Of a DNA stretch of 64,000 nucleotides, positions 17,722-26,286 are shown in pieces. The first letter of the stretch is position 1, and each line of letters begins with the position of its first letter. The stretch covers positions 124,001-188,000 of the forward strand of contig NZ_JAEINN010000004.1 of NCBI RefSeq assembly GCF_016342405.1. Direction: 5' to 3'. The DNA comes from Maridesulfovibrio ferrireducens. GTDB taxonomy: Bacteria > Desulfobacterota > Desulfovibrionia > Desulfovibrionales > Desulfovibrionaceae. The notes beneath the pieces were generated by a model. That model was not told the DNA's origin and did not search any database. It was given only the letters and a program-made list of their open reading frames with translations. Both the position numbers and the translations under genes were made by a program.

Positions 17722-17771
17722 TACACTCAGACCTTACGAGGTTAAGAAATAAAAAATTGGAGGAATACGAT

Positions 17772-18281
17772 ATGGCTAATCCTATGGTAATGATGGAAAC
17801 ACCTGAAGGTGACGTTTTAATTGAGCTTTACGAAGATAAGGCTCCTAAAACTGTTGCAAACTTTCTGAAATATGTGGACGAAGATTTTTACGCTGGAACA
17901 ATTTTTCATAGAGTTATTAATAACTTCATGGTTCAGGGCGGCGGTTTTGACTTTTCAATGAAAGAAAAGAAAACTAATCCTCCTGTTGAAAATGAAGCTG
18001 ATAACGGTTTGAAAAATGAAGTAGGAACTCTTGCTATGGCTCGCACCATGGATCCTCATTCCGCTTCATCGCAGTTTTTTATTAACGTGAAAGATAACGG
18101 TTTCCTGAATCACACCGCAAAGAACCCTCAGGGTTGGGGATATTGTGTATTCGGTAAGGTTGTCGATGGAATGGAAGCTATAGACAAAATTAAAAAAGTG
18201 CGTACCCGCAGTCACGGCCCTATGGACGATGTTCCAGTTGAGCCTATCAGCATCATTTCTATGGTTCGTTTTGAAGATTAA
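17772..18281 (+). CDS. Cyclophilin-type peptidyl-prolyl cis-trans isomerase
   Basis: The 169-residue cyclophilin starts at the ATG after GGAGG (17759-17763). FHRVINNFMVQGG, LAMARTMDPHSASSQFFIN and VFGKVVDGMEAIDKI are the catalytic and binding segments, and the active-site Arg is in FHR. There is no signal peptide, so it is cytoplasmic, like PpiB. It catalyses proline isomerisation during folding. A terminator follows. Confidence 0.93.
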   Translation: MANPMVMMETPEGDVLIELYEDKAPKTVANFLKYVDEDFYAGTIFHRVINNFMVQGGGFDFSMKEKKTNPPVENEADNGLKNEVGTLAMARTMDPHSASSQFFINVKDNGFLNHTAKNPQGWGYCVFGKVVDGMEAIDKIKKVRTRSHGPMDDVPVEPISIISMVRFED

Positions 18282-18311
18282 TTCTTTATTACTGACAAGT
18301 TTGTTTTTATC

Positions 18312-18347
18312 GCCGAAAAGGAATATCCTTTTCGGCGTTTTTTTTTT
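18312..18347 (+). terminator. Rho-independent terminator
   Basis: The stem CGCCGAAAAGG / CCTTTTCGGCG has a long T run after it, and closes the cyclophilin gene. Confidence 0.9.
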
Positions 18348-18465
18348 ACGGTGTTCTAAAGTGGACGTATAAAGATACTATTTGAAAAGTTTCCTTTTTT
18401 TGGTATGAGTCTTGATACTGGTCTCAAGCGTAATTATTAAGTCTTATAAGTCGCAGAGGTAGAAG

Positions 18466-19572
18466 TTGGATAATTCTGAATTGACAATCCTGGTTATTGA
18501 TGACGAAACGTTTGTGCGTGAAACAATCAGCGATTATCTCAGCGATTCCGGTTTTAATATATTAAATGCCGGAGATGGTGAGGAAGGACTTGAAGTCTTC
18601 AGGGAAAAGAAACCTGACGCCGTCCTCGTTGATTTAAATATGCCTCGTGTTGACGGATTCGAAGTTCTTAAAGCCGTGCGCGAAGAACAGCCTGATGTTC
18701 CGATCCTTGTTGTTTCCGGTGCGGGTCTTATTCAGGATGCCATAAAAGCTGTGCGTCTCGGAGCCTGGGATTTTGTCACCAAGCCTATTGTAGATCTCAG
18801 TATCCTTGAACATGCTTTGAAACAGGGACTTGAGAGAGCCGCTTTAATCAAAGAAAATAAATTATACAAAGAGCATCTCGAGTCAGAAGTTCTTAAAAGA
18901 ACTGAAGATCTGCGCAGTGAAATAAAGGTTAGAAAAGAAACTCAAGATGCCTTGATGGCTTTACAGGTTGAAGTCATTGAGACTCAGAAAGAAATTATTA
19001 TGACTCTTGGTGAAGTTGTTGAAACCCGTTCAAATGAAACAGCTAAACACGTTCGCAGAGTCGCTGAATATACTGGAATTCTGGCACTGCGGGCTGGACT
19101 TGGTCCTGAAGAGGCAAATCTGCTCAAGCTTGCCGCTCCTATGCATGATGTAGGAAAGATAGGCATCCCGGATACTGTGCTTAACAAACCCGGTAAGTTA
19201 ACTTCAGAAGAATTTGATCTGATTAAAACGCATACCACTATCGGCCATGAAATTTTGAAGCATTCCGAAAGGCCTATTATCCGAGCCGCTGCAATCGTTG
19301 CTTATGAGCATCACGAACGCTGGGATGGTAAGGGTTATCCTCGCGGACTTGCCGGAGAAGATATAAATATTTACGGGCGGATAACCGGAATTGCCGACGT
19401 TTTTGATGCTCTGGGCTGTGACCGGGTATACAAGAAGGCGTGGTCAATAGATAAGATCAAAGGTTATTTTCAGCAAGAAAAGGGTAAACAGTTTGATCCC
19501 GTTTTAACGGATCTCTTTTTTGAAAATCTTGATGAAATTCTTGAGCTTCGTAAGATGTATCCAGATGGTTAA
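18466..19572 (+). CDS. Response regulator with HD-GYP c-di-GMP phosphodiesterase output
   Basis: The 368-residue protein has a receiver with the expected residues: DDE near residue 10, phospho-Asp in VLVDLNMPRVDG near 49 and Lys in TKPI. A coiled-coil linker (about 130-180) leads to an intact HD-GYP domain with HDVGKIGIPD and HHERWDGKGYPRG. HD-GYP enzymes hydrolyse cyclic di-GMP to GMP or pGpG. A TTG start follows AGAGG. The gene is between two terminators, so it is transcribed alone. The cognate kinase is unknown. Confidence 0.92.
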   Translation: MDNSELTILVIDDETFVRETISDYLSDSGFNILNAGDGEEGLEVFREKKPDAVLVDLNMPRVDGFEVLKAVREEQPDVPILVVSGAGLIQDAIKAVRLGAWDFVTKPIVDLSILEHALKQGLERAALIKENKLYKEHLESEVLKRTEDLRSEIKVRKETQDALMALQVEVIETQKEIIMTLGEVVETRSNETAKHVRRVAEYTGILALRAGLGPEEANLLKLAAPMHDVGKIGIPDTVLNKPGKLTSEEFDLIKTHTTIGHEILKHSERPIIRAAAIVAYEHHERWDGKGYPRGLAGEDINIYGRITGIADVFDALGCDRVYKKAWSIDKIKGYFQQEKGKQFDPVLTDLFFENLDEILELRKMYPDG

Positions 19573-19594
19573 TTTTTGTATTTATATAAATTTT

Positions 19595-19629
19595 AAAAGG
19601 CATTGAAATAATTTCAATGCCTTTTTTTT
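19595..19629 (+). terminator. Rho-independent terminator
   Basis: The stem AGGCATTGAAAT / ATTTCAATGCCT is followed by eight T. It lies after the HD-GYP gene and before the convergent ferredoxin gene. Confidence 0.9.
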
Positions 19630-19642
19630 GAGAAAACAGTAG

Positions 19643-20569
19643 TCAGGATGATTTGAGCAGTTTTTCCACGAGAAACGGTTCGGGATGTTTTTTATTTCTC
19701 GCCAAATGCAGCGAGCTTTTTCGACATTTATTAACACAAACACCGCATCCCATACATTTATTCGGGTCAACGTGCATACGCTTGTCGCGGACCTTCATAG
19801 CTCCGAATGGGCAATATTCCATACATTGACCGCATCCGATACATTTGTGCGGGTCGACAATGGCGATGTATCCCGACGGGGCCAGCATAGGAATACCGTT
19901 TCTCATTGCCTCCATTGCGCCGCAGCAGCAAGGACAGCAGTTGCAGATTGCATAAAATCTACCGAGCATTACATCCTTGAAAAATGCGTGATGCACATGG
20001 CCTCGTGCGTTTTCCGCCTCAAGAATTCTTTCAGCTTCATCTATTGTTATGCTTCGTGCTTTATCTGGATGATTTTCTACAACAAATGAAGCAAAAGGTT
20101 CTCCAATAATTAAACATACATCCAGTGGATGGCACGGGTTCTTTCTGGACGCGCGGCAAGGACATTCAAGGGCTACAATATGATCGGGGTCACTAAGCAC
20201 GATGTCTCTGGCCTTGCTGTAGGGCAAAACTCTCTCAGGCAGGGTTGTCGAAACTTCGCGTCCGATATGTATAAGTTTAATGGCTTCTTCAGTTATAATG
20301 ATTTTGCCGTGATATGTGTCTGCAAAGTCTTTTTTTAACTGCTCTCTTTTTGTCTTATCGGCAGGGTTGGCAATAAGACTTGAAATAAAGTCCGCAATCG
20401 GGGCAAGATTGTTTTCACCCAAAGCGGCACCGATATATGCTTTAGGCCAGCGTATATACATATAACCATGAAGAACATCTTTGATGGTCATATTTTTATC
20501 CTCAAGGGCTTTCTTGAGGAATTTTCCGGTTCCAGTGTCCGGAATAAATTTATTTATAACTTTCTTCAT
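19643..20569 (-). CDS. 4Fe-4S ferredoxin-type iron-sulfur protein with extra cysteine clusters
   Basis: The 308-residue protein has two bacterial ferredoxin motifs in its C-terminal third, CIGCGQCMEYCPFGA and CMGCGVCVNKCRKSS. Upstream are two further cysteine groups, ECPCRASRKNPCHPLDVC and CNCCPCCCGAM, so more than two clusters or a metal site are possible. There is no export signal, so it is cytoplasmic. The N-terminal 100 residues resemble no electron-transfer domain that I recognise. It may pass electrons to or from an unidentified partner. Confidence 0.85.
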   Translation of the reverse strand: MKKVINKFIPDTGTGKFLKKALEDKNMTIKDVLHGYMYIRWPKAYIGAALGENNLAPIADFISSLIANPADKTKREQLKKDFADTYHGKIIITEEAIKLIHIGREVSTTLPERVLPYSKARDIVLSDPDHIVALECPCRASRKNPCHPLDVCLIIGEPFASFVVENHPDKARSITIDEAERILEAENARGHVHHAFFKDVMLGRFYAICNCCPCCCGAMEAMRNGIPMLAPSGYIAIVDPHKCIGCGQCMEYCPFGAMKVRDKRMHVDPNKCMGCGVCVNKCRKSSLHLARNKKHPEPFLVEKLLKSS

Positions 20570-20717
20570 GTCTGGTCCTCTTATAAACTAAATTAGCAGA
20601 GCCTGAAAAAATAGTACAGGTTTTCTCGAAGTAACTTCACAAGATGAACGGGTTATGCCTATGTTGCACTTGTACCTGATATCATAAGAGATAAGGATAT
20701 TTTGCAGGAGTGATAGA

Positions 20718-22196
20718 ATGGAAATTACAGTTCGCAGACACGGTGAGAGTGTTGTCGTCAGCATAGGAGAAAGGATCGATGCTTACGGCGCAGTAGAGCT
20801 CGATAAAGTACTTGCAGATCTTTTAGCGGAAGAATCGCTGGCTTGTATGGCGTTTGATATGAGCGATGTCCGTTATTTAAGCAGTGCCGGAATTCGCAGC
20901 ATAGTGAGAACTCTTAAAATTTTACGCCTTAGAAAAGGGGCGTTAGCTCTTTGCGGTCTGCGTTCATATTGTAAAAATGTTCTTGATACTGCCGGTATGA
21001 CTCGTTCTTTAGATATTTTTGTCTCAAAAAGTGAAGCCATGAATTTTTTGCAATCCGTGCAATGGGAACGGCAGGCTCTTGAAAATTGGGACAATCTCGA
21101 AAGTATGGATTCTCCCATCGGAGGGTTCAGGTTTATTCCGGGCGATAACAGTCAAACTGAAATTAAAGTTATAGGCTCGGTGGCGGAGGTTCTGCATTCA
21201 AGGGTAACTGAAAAACGCATGTTCTCCCGTAGATTTTCACAGACCGAATATTCTCTCGGAGTAGGCGGACTCGGAGATGTTCCAGAAGATTATATGAAGG
21301 TTCTCGGCGCGATGATTACTATCGGCGGAACTATGGCCTGGCTCCCGACAGATGGACATGATCTGGCAGATTTTCTGGTCCCTCAAAACGATACGGGGTC
21401 CGTGCTTATCAGAACTCCTTTCAATCTGACTATCGCCGGGGGATTTAACGAGTATGTGATGTTTAATTCCACAGAAGAAGGCGGCACAACTCTGGATAAG
21501 CTTTATAGAGGGCTTTTTTTACTGGCCAGAAGACGGCGCCGGGATTTCAAAGGGATAATAGGTGTAGCGGCGTGGACGCAGGTAAGCGAGTTGATGGCAG
21601 GAACTTTGATGCGTTCTCCTATAGATGAATTTGCCCCTGCGAACGGCAGGACTATCATTGATCCACTTAATAGCGGGGAGTGGTGGAGTCGGGACAGCAT
21701 TCCGAGACACCGGAACGTTACCTGTCTTACTTGCGGGGTCGGTGTTGATTTGTCGTGTGATCTTTCAGTTTTTGATCCAGCCGGATTGTATGCCGGTTTT
21801 TATATCGATCCTGCCACAGCCGGAGACAAAGGGCATATTTTAAATAATCATGGTGCTGTTTTCGAGCCGCTTCAAATGCCGGAAAAAATGGTTTCACTTG
21901 ATAAATCAATCCGGCAGGTTTCGGCAAAGGCTGAATTTAAAGATATGCGTAAATTACGTGATAATACTAAAATCACCCGTGCTTTTATGGGGATAAGTTA
22001 TATTCAAAAATTTTCTCAGGACACTTCGGGCTGGCAGGGGCTTGGTGCTGAAGCCGCAGTCAGTCGAGGTCTCGCGGATAAAAGATATCGTCAGGAAGCA
22101 GACTCCCCGACTGTTCCTGAAAAAAGAGAAGAAGAAATAAACAAATTCCAGCGATTTCTTGAAGCTCAACAAGCCAAGCTCGGCACAAAGAATTAA
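20718..22196 (+). CDS. STAS-domain protein with a long uncharacterised C-terminal region
   Basis: Residues 1-110 form a STAS domain like anti-sigma-factor antagonists: FDMSDVRYLSSAGIRSI holds the usual phosphorylatable Ser at 55 or 56. The remaining 380 residues are a separate globular region with GVGGLGDVPEDYMKV, IGGTMAWLPTDGHDLADF and GLFLLARRRRRDFKGIIGVAA, with no membrane segment and no catalytic motif I can name. GxGGxGD patterns recall phosphatase or ATP-binding loops but this is not firm. It may act in a partner-switching pathway. Confidence 0.7.
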   Translation: MEITVRRHGESVVVSIGERIDAYGAVELDKVLADLLAEESLACMAFDMSDVRYLSSAGIRSIVRTLKILRLRKGALALCGLRSYCKNVLDTAGMTRSLDIFVSKSEAMNFLQSVQWERQALENWDNLESMDSPIGGFRFIPGDNSQTEIKVIGSVAEVLHSRVTEKRMFSRRFSQTEYSLGVGGLGDVPEDYMKVLGAMITIGGTMAWLPTDGHDLADFLVPQNDTGSVLIRTPFNLTIAGGFNEYVMFNSTEEGGTTLDKLYRGLFLLARRRRRDFKGIIGVAAWTQVSELMAGTLMRSPIDEFAPANGRTIIDPLNSGEWWSRDSIPRHRNVTCLTCGVGVDLSCDLSVFDPAGLYAGFYIDPATAGDKGHILNNHGAVFEPLQMPEKMVSLDKSIRQVSAKAEFKDMRKLRDNTKITRAFMGISYIQKFSQDTSGWQGLGAEAAVSRGLADKRYRQEADSPTVPEKREEEINKFQRFLEAQQAKLGTKN

Positions 22197-22339
22197 GCTT
22201 GTCGGTTAAATTATAGCTGCTAAATTTGCTGAGTTTGTAATACAGTTGCAATGTTGGGAAAATATCATGTGTATATCTGCTATTTATGTGGGCAGTAAAA
22301 ACAGGTGTGGCTTTCGCATTGTAAATATTTGGAGGCAAT

Positions 22340-23467
22340 ATGAAAAAAATAGTACTTTTATGTCTGACTACTCTGGGGCTTTGTTTCGGTAGCGCATTCG
22401 CAGCCGATGATACCGTTAAAATCGGAGTTCTTTATAATCTTACGGGAGCTATGGCGGCAGTTGATCAGCCCGGCCTGCACGGCATGGAGCTCGCAAGGGA
22501 TGTGATAAACAGTGAAGGCGGTGTGCTTGGTAAAAAATTAAGTTTAATAATCTCAGATTGCCGTTCGAATCTTGATTCAACTGCAACCGCAGCTGAATCT
22601 ATAGCTGATGAGGATGGAATCGTTGCGGTTTTAGGACTTAATGATACTGACTATGTCACAGCGGCGGCTCCTGCTGTAACAACTAAAGGGCTTGTGTTCA
22701 TCACGGCGGGCGCCACGATGCAAAATTTACCCTATATGTACGGCAAAAACTTTTTTATGACTGCTTTTGGTGACAATATGCAGGCCCGTGCTATTGCTAA
22801 GTTTGCAAAGCGCAGACTGAAAACTGAACGCTGTTTTGTCGGGACAAATGTTTCCAGCGAGTTTGCCAAAACTCTTTCTAAGTATTTTAAGCGCAGATAT
22901 CGCAAATATGGTGGAGTTGTCGTTGACGAGGTCTGGTATAATGCCGGAGACACCACTTATCCGCTACCAAAGGAAGGGGATAAGCCTGACCTGCTTTTTA
23001 TGTCCATCACACCGCCTGATGCGGCGGGGTATGTGACAGAAGCCCGTAAAGCCGGATTTAACCAGCCGATTGTTTCCGGTGACGGATTTGATACTCCGGG
23101 CTTATTGAAGATTCCTGAAGAGTATGCTCATTCAATTTATTTTGCGACCCATGTTGCGTTTGATAATCCTGATCCTGAAGTCCGTGATTTTGTGGATAGC
23201 TACAAAAGGATGTTCGGAGTTGCGCCGGAGAGCGGTTTTGCCGCACTTGGATACGACACCGTCATGCTGCTTGCTCAGGCTATTACAAGAGCCGGTTCTA
23301 CCAATACGGAAGCAATCAGGTCCGCTTTATCGGCAACTGTCGGATTTAAGGGTGTTACTGGAGAGATCAGCTATCCTGAAGGCGTAAGGGTTCCCAATAA
23401 AACTGTTGATATTGTACGTTTTACCAATGGAACTTTTTCTTTTGTTGAGCAGGTTTCTCCCAATTAA
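22340..23467 (+). CDS. ABC transporter periplasmic binding protein, LivJ-like
   Basis: The 375-residue protein has a signal peptide (MKKIVLLCLTTLGLCFGSAFA) and a mature type I periplasmic-binding fold: VKIGVLYNLTGAMAAVDQPGLHGMELARDVINSEGGVLGKKL is the family's opening. Such proteins deliver branched-chain amino acids, amides or short-chain ligands to an ABC permease, but no permease genes are adjacent. GGAGG precedes the ATG. It may instead feed a sensor or a distant Liv transporter. Confidence 0.88.
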   Translation: MKKIVLLCLTTLGLCFGSAFAADDTVKIGVLYNLTGAMAAVDQPGLHGMELARDVINSEGGVLGKKLSLIISDCRSNLDSTATAAESIADEDGIVAVLGLNDTDYVTAAAPAVTTKGLVFITAGATMQNLPYMYGKNFFMTAFGDNMQARAIAKFAKRRLKTERCFVGTNVSSEFAKTLSKYFKRRYRKYGGVVVDEVWYNAGDTTYPLPKEGDKPDLLFMSITPPDAAGYVTEARKAGFNQPIVSGDGFDTPGLLKIPEEYAHSIYFATHVAFDNPDPEVRDFVDSYKRMFGVAPESGFAALGYDTVMLLAQAITRAGSTNTEAIRSALSATVGFKGVTGEISYPEGVRVPNKTVDIVRFTNGTFSFVEQVSPN

Positions 23468-23511
23468 AATGGATTTTTTGTTCACTCATCAAATAAATGC
23501 CGGAGAGGGAA

Positions 23512-25017
23512 ATGGAATTTAATATTGTAGTTGAACCAGCGTCCGCATGGTCTGCTGATGCTGTAATTTTTTTCGCATTTAAGGGTTCAGAAGAGTTTCT
23601 GCCCGGATTTTCCAAATGGATAACGACGCAGGCAGACTGGGTGGCAGGTTCTCCAGGGCTCACTGATTTTACTGGAGAACTCGGCAGTACAACTGTAATT
23701 TACGGTTCTTCCACTTCAATTCAGCGGGTTATGATTGTAGGGCTTGGCGATAAGAATGAGTTTGGAATTGAGCAGTTCAGTCAGGCTGTGTCCTCGGCTT
23801 TTTGTAAATGCCGGGAGTTGAAATTCAGAATTGTCGGTGCTCCGCTGTCCGCTTTTGAAGGTATCGTTCTTGAGGATATGCACGAACATTTCGTCGCTGC
23901 TGCAATGAGCGGGCTTTATTCATATGATGAGTTTAAGACTAAAAAAGAAGAGAATGCCGCGCTGCCCGAAGTCGTTAAAATGTTGACAGACGCTGAACCT
24001 TCCGAGACTTTTATTGAAGCTATTCATAAAGGACAGACTGTTGGAGAGGCGGTCTCTTATGCCCGTGATTTGGTTAATTCTCCTCCGAATATTGCAAATC
24101 CGGTTTTTCTTGCCGAAGAAGCAAAGAAGCTTGCAAAAAAGTACGGCTTTAAATTCAAGGCCATGAAACGCAAGGAAATCATTGATAAGGGGATGGGGGC
24201 TTATGCTTCTGTTTTTAAAGGAAGTATTGATGAACCTCGCCTGATTACTCTTGAATATTGCCCTAAAGGAAGAGAAGGGGATAAACCTCTGGTGCTGGTC
24301 GGTAAAGGGGTAACTTTTGATACCGGCGGAATCTCGCTAAAGCCTACCGGACACATTGAAGACATGAAATGTGATATGGCAGGAGCTGCGGCTATATTCG
24401 GATTTTTTCATGCCTTGGGCGAGCTTAATCCTGATTTGCCGGTTGTTGGGATACTACCTTGCGCGGATAATATGCCGGATGGATTAGCAACCCGCCCCGG
24501 CGAAGTTGTGACTTCTTTATCCGGTAAGACTATCGAAATTTTAAATACTGATGCCGAGGGCCGCCTTTTACTCTGCGATGCTCTGGCATATTCTAAACAG
24601 TTTGAACCCGCCGCTATAATAGACCTTGCGACTCTTACAGGGGGGTGCATAGTTGCGTTCGGCTGGAATGTTGCCGCTGTGATGGACAATTCACCTAAGC
24701 TTGAAAATATTATTATTGAATCGGGCATGAGAGTAGGTGAAAGATTCTGGCCCATGCCGCTGTGGGATATTTATAAAGAAGAGCTTAAAAGTGATGTAGC
24801 GGATTTGAAAAATATCGGTTCACGGGAAGGTATGACCATTCATGCCGGAATGTTTTTGAAAGAGTTCGTGCCCGAAAATGTACCTTGGGCACATCTGGAT
24901 ATTGCCGGACCGGCCTGGAGAAAGAAGAAGACTACAACTTTGACCGCCGGCGGAACGGGGTTCGGAGTCAGAACTTTAATAGAAATTATTTCGCGAATCG
25001 ATTTGGAAGATATTTAA
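23512..25017 (+). CDS. pepA: Leucyl aminopeptidase (M17)
   Basis: The protein has about 501 residues from the ATG at 23512, which has GGAGAGGG just upstream. The M17 signature NTDAEGRLLLCDAL, VGKGVTFDTGGISLKP and DMKCDMAGAA supply the two-metal site and the catalytic residues. The N-terminal 160 residues form the variable domain. The enzyme releases N-terminal residues from peptides in the cytoplasm; PepA can also bind DNA in some bacteria. It is followed by a terminator. Confidence 0.95.
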   Translation: MEFNIVVEPASAWSADAVIFFAFKGSEEFLPGFSKWITTQADWVAGSPGLTDFTGELGSTTVIYGSSTSIQRVMIVGLGDKNEFGIEQFSQAVSSAFCKCRELKFRIVGAPLSAFEGIVLEDMHEHFVAAAMSGLYSYDEFKTKKEENAALPEVVKMLTDAEPSETFIEAIHKGQTVGEAVSYARDLVNSPPNIANPVFLAEEAKKLAKKYGFKFKAMKRKEIIDKGMGAYASVFKGSIDEPRLITLEYCPKGREGDKPLVLVGKGVTFDTGGISLKPTGHIEDMKCDMAGAAAIFGFFHALGELNPDLPVVGILPCADNMPDGLATRPGEVVTSLSGKTIEILNTDAEGRLLLCDALAYSKQFEPAAIIDLATLTGGCIVAFGWNVAAVMDNSPKLENIIIESGMRVGERFWPMPLWDIYKEELKSDVADLKNIGSREGMTIHAGMFLKEFVPENVPWAHLDIAGPAWRKKKTTTLTAGGTGFGVRTLIEIISRIDLEDI

Positions 25018-25021
25018 TAAA

Positions 25022-25056
25022 AAAAGCGCTGCAGAATTACCTGCGGCGCTTTTTTT
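25022..25056 (+). terminator. Rho-independent terminator
   Basis: The stem AAGCGCTGCAG / CTGCGGCGCTT is followed by a T run and lies right after pepA. Confidence 0.88.
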
Positions 25057-25120
25057 CGCCTTCGGCTGGACCAAAGGGCTTGCGGCCCTCTGGACTCCCT
25101 TTCAAGGGAAGAGGGGGATT
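25057..25120. repeat. Intergenic hairpin element
   Basis: The block begins CGCCTTCGGC and contains two hairpins: CCAAAGGGC / GCCCTCTGG and TCCCTT / AAGGGA. In this genome type such CGCC-rich blocks recur next to gene ends; the inverted form CCGCCGGAGG occurs at 811-820 beside another hairpin. The function is unknown. Confidence 0.5.
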
Positions 25121-25144
25121 ATAAATATTTTTTTGTTTTAGTAT

Positions 25145-26155
25145 TTAAACGCTTTCTTCTGCGAAAATGGTTTTAATTTGATCTATCGGGCAGTTGCTGC
25201 CGATCAGCAATTGTAACAGTAGTGTCGCTTTCAGCGCGGAAAGACCTCCGGCTGTTATGACACCTTTTTGTTTTAAATTTGCGGCTCCTCCGGGATAAGC
25301 ATAGATAGGCCATACTCCGCCTTCCACGCATCTGGTGCATAGAATTACAAGTACACCTGCCTCAATACATTTTTCAATGCCTACGACCAGTTCGGGAGGT
25401 GTGTTACCTGCTCCGAATCCTTCAAGCACGATTCCTTTCACATCCGTTTCTAGTAATTTTTCTAAAATGGTGGAGTTCATTCCCGGATGGCAGCCGACCA
25501 GATGTACGTTTTTACTTACGCCTGTGACCGGAAAAGAGAATCTCGGTCTTCTGTAGGAGTCGGCTCTTGTCAGGATTACTGATTCTCCGGCTATAAAACC
25601 TATTCTGCCTGTGTTTTGACCTATAAACGGGTCGACGTTAAGGGAACTTGATTTGATTGCGTTCTTGGCTGCAAAAAGTTTGTCCGCCATTTGGATGATA
25701 ACGTCTGTTCCTTTGGGCGGCGGCAGCAGACATACTCTGACGGCATCTACCAGATTACGTATTCCGTCATATCCTGATTCGTTGAAATAGCGCATGGCTC
25801 CGGTTAGAATTACCGGCTTCGGGGAGTTTACGGTCAGGTCGAGTGCATATGCTGTTTCAGCCATAAGATCTGTGCCGTGCAGAATGACAGCTCCAAGCAC
25901 TTGGTCTTCGGAAAGGTATGAGTCTACGTCATGCGCCAGTTTAAGCATCATTTCCGGTGACATGTGCGGGCTGGGAACATCGGACCACAGCACAGGACGG
26001 ATTTTAATGTCTTTATCGTCAGGAGTTATTTCTGAAAGTAATTTGTTGAAGTTGTCGTCGGGAACAACTCCTCCGGCATCAGGCTTTTCACTCATTCCAA
26101 TTGTTCCGCCGGTGAATATGAGGACAACTTCGCCTGAAATATTATTCGCAACCAT
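25145..26155 (-). CDS. Type I L-asparaginase / asparaginase-like amidohydrolase
   Basis: The 336-residue protein has the catalytic first Thr in IFTGGTIGMSE and the second active-site motif in ILHGTDLMAETAYAL, where the Lys-Asp relay starts. No signal peptide is present, so it is cytoplasmic (type I) and would hydrolyse asparagine, or perhaps glutamine, to the acid and ammonia. The minus-strand gene lies downstream of bipA, but a terminator separates the two. Confidence 0.88.
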   Translation of the reverse strand: MVANNISGEVVLIFTGGTIGMSEKPDAGGVVPDDNFNKLLSEITPDDKDIKIRPVLWSDVPSPHMSPEMMLKLAHDVDSYLSEDQVLGAVILHGTDLMAETAYALDLTVNSPKPVILTGAMRYFNESGYDGIRNLVDAVRVCLLPPPKGTDVIIQMADKLFAAKNAIKSSSLNVDPFIGQNTGRIGFIAGESVILTRADSYRRPRFSFPVTGVSKNVHLVGCHPGMNSTILEKLLETDVKGIVLEGFGAGNTPPELVVGIEKCIEAGVLVILCTRCVEGGVWPIYAYPGGAANLKQKGVITAGGLSALKATLLLQLLIGSNCPIDQIKTIFAEESV

Positions 26156-26223
26156 TTTTTATCTCCGGAAATGTATTTAGACTTTGAGCAAGTCAGGTAG
26201 CGTACCAAACTTTAATTGGCAAT

Positions 26224-26263
26224 AAAAAAGCCTCTCAGACTTATTAGTCCAAGAGGCTTTTTG
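26224..26263 (-). terminator. Rho-independent terminator
   Basis: The stem AAAAAGCCTCT / AGAGGCTTTTT has a 17-base loop and A/T runs on both sides. It ends bipA, read on the minus strand. Confidence 0.85.
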
Positions 26264-26286
26264 AGTGATTTTAATAGTTCAGCTGA

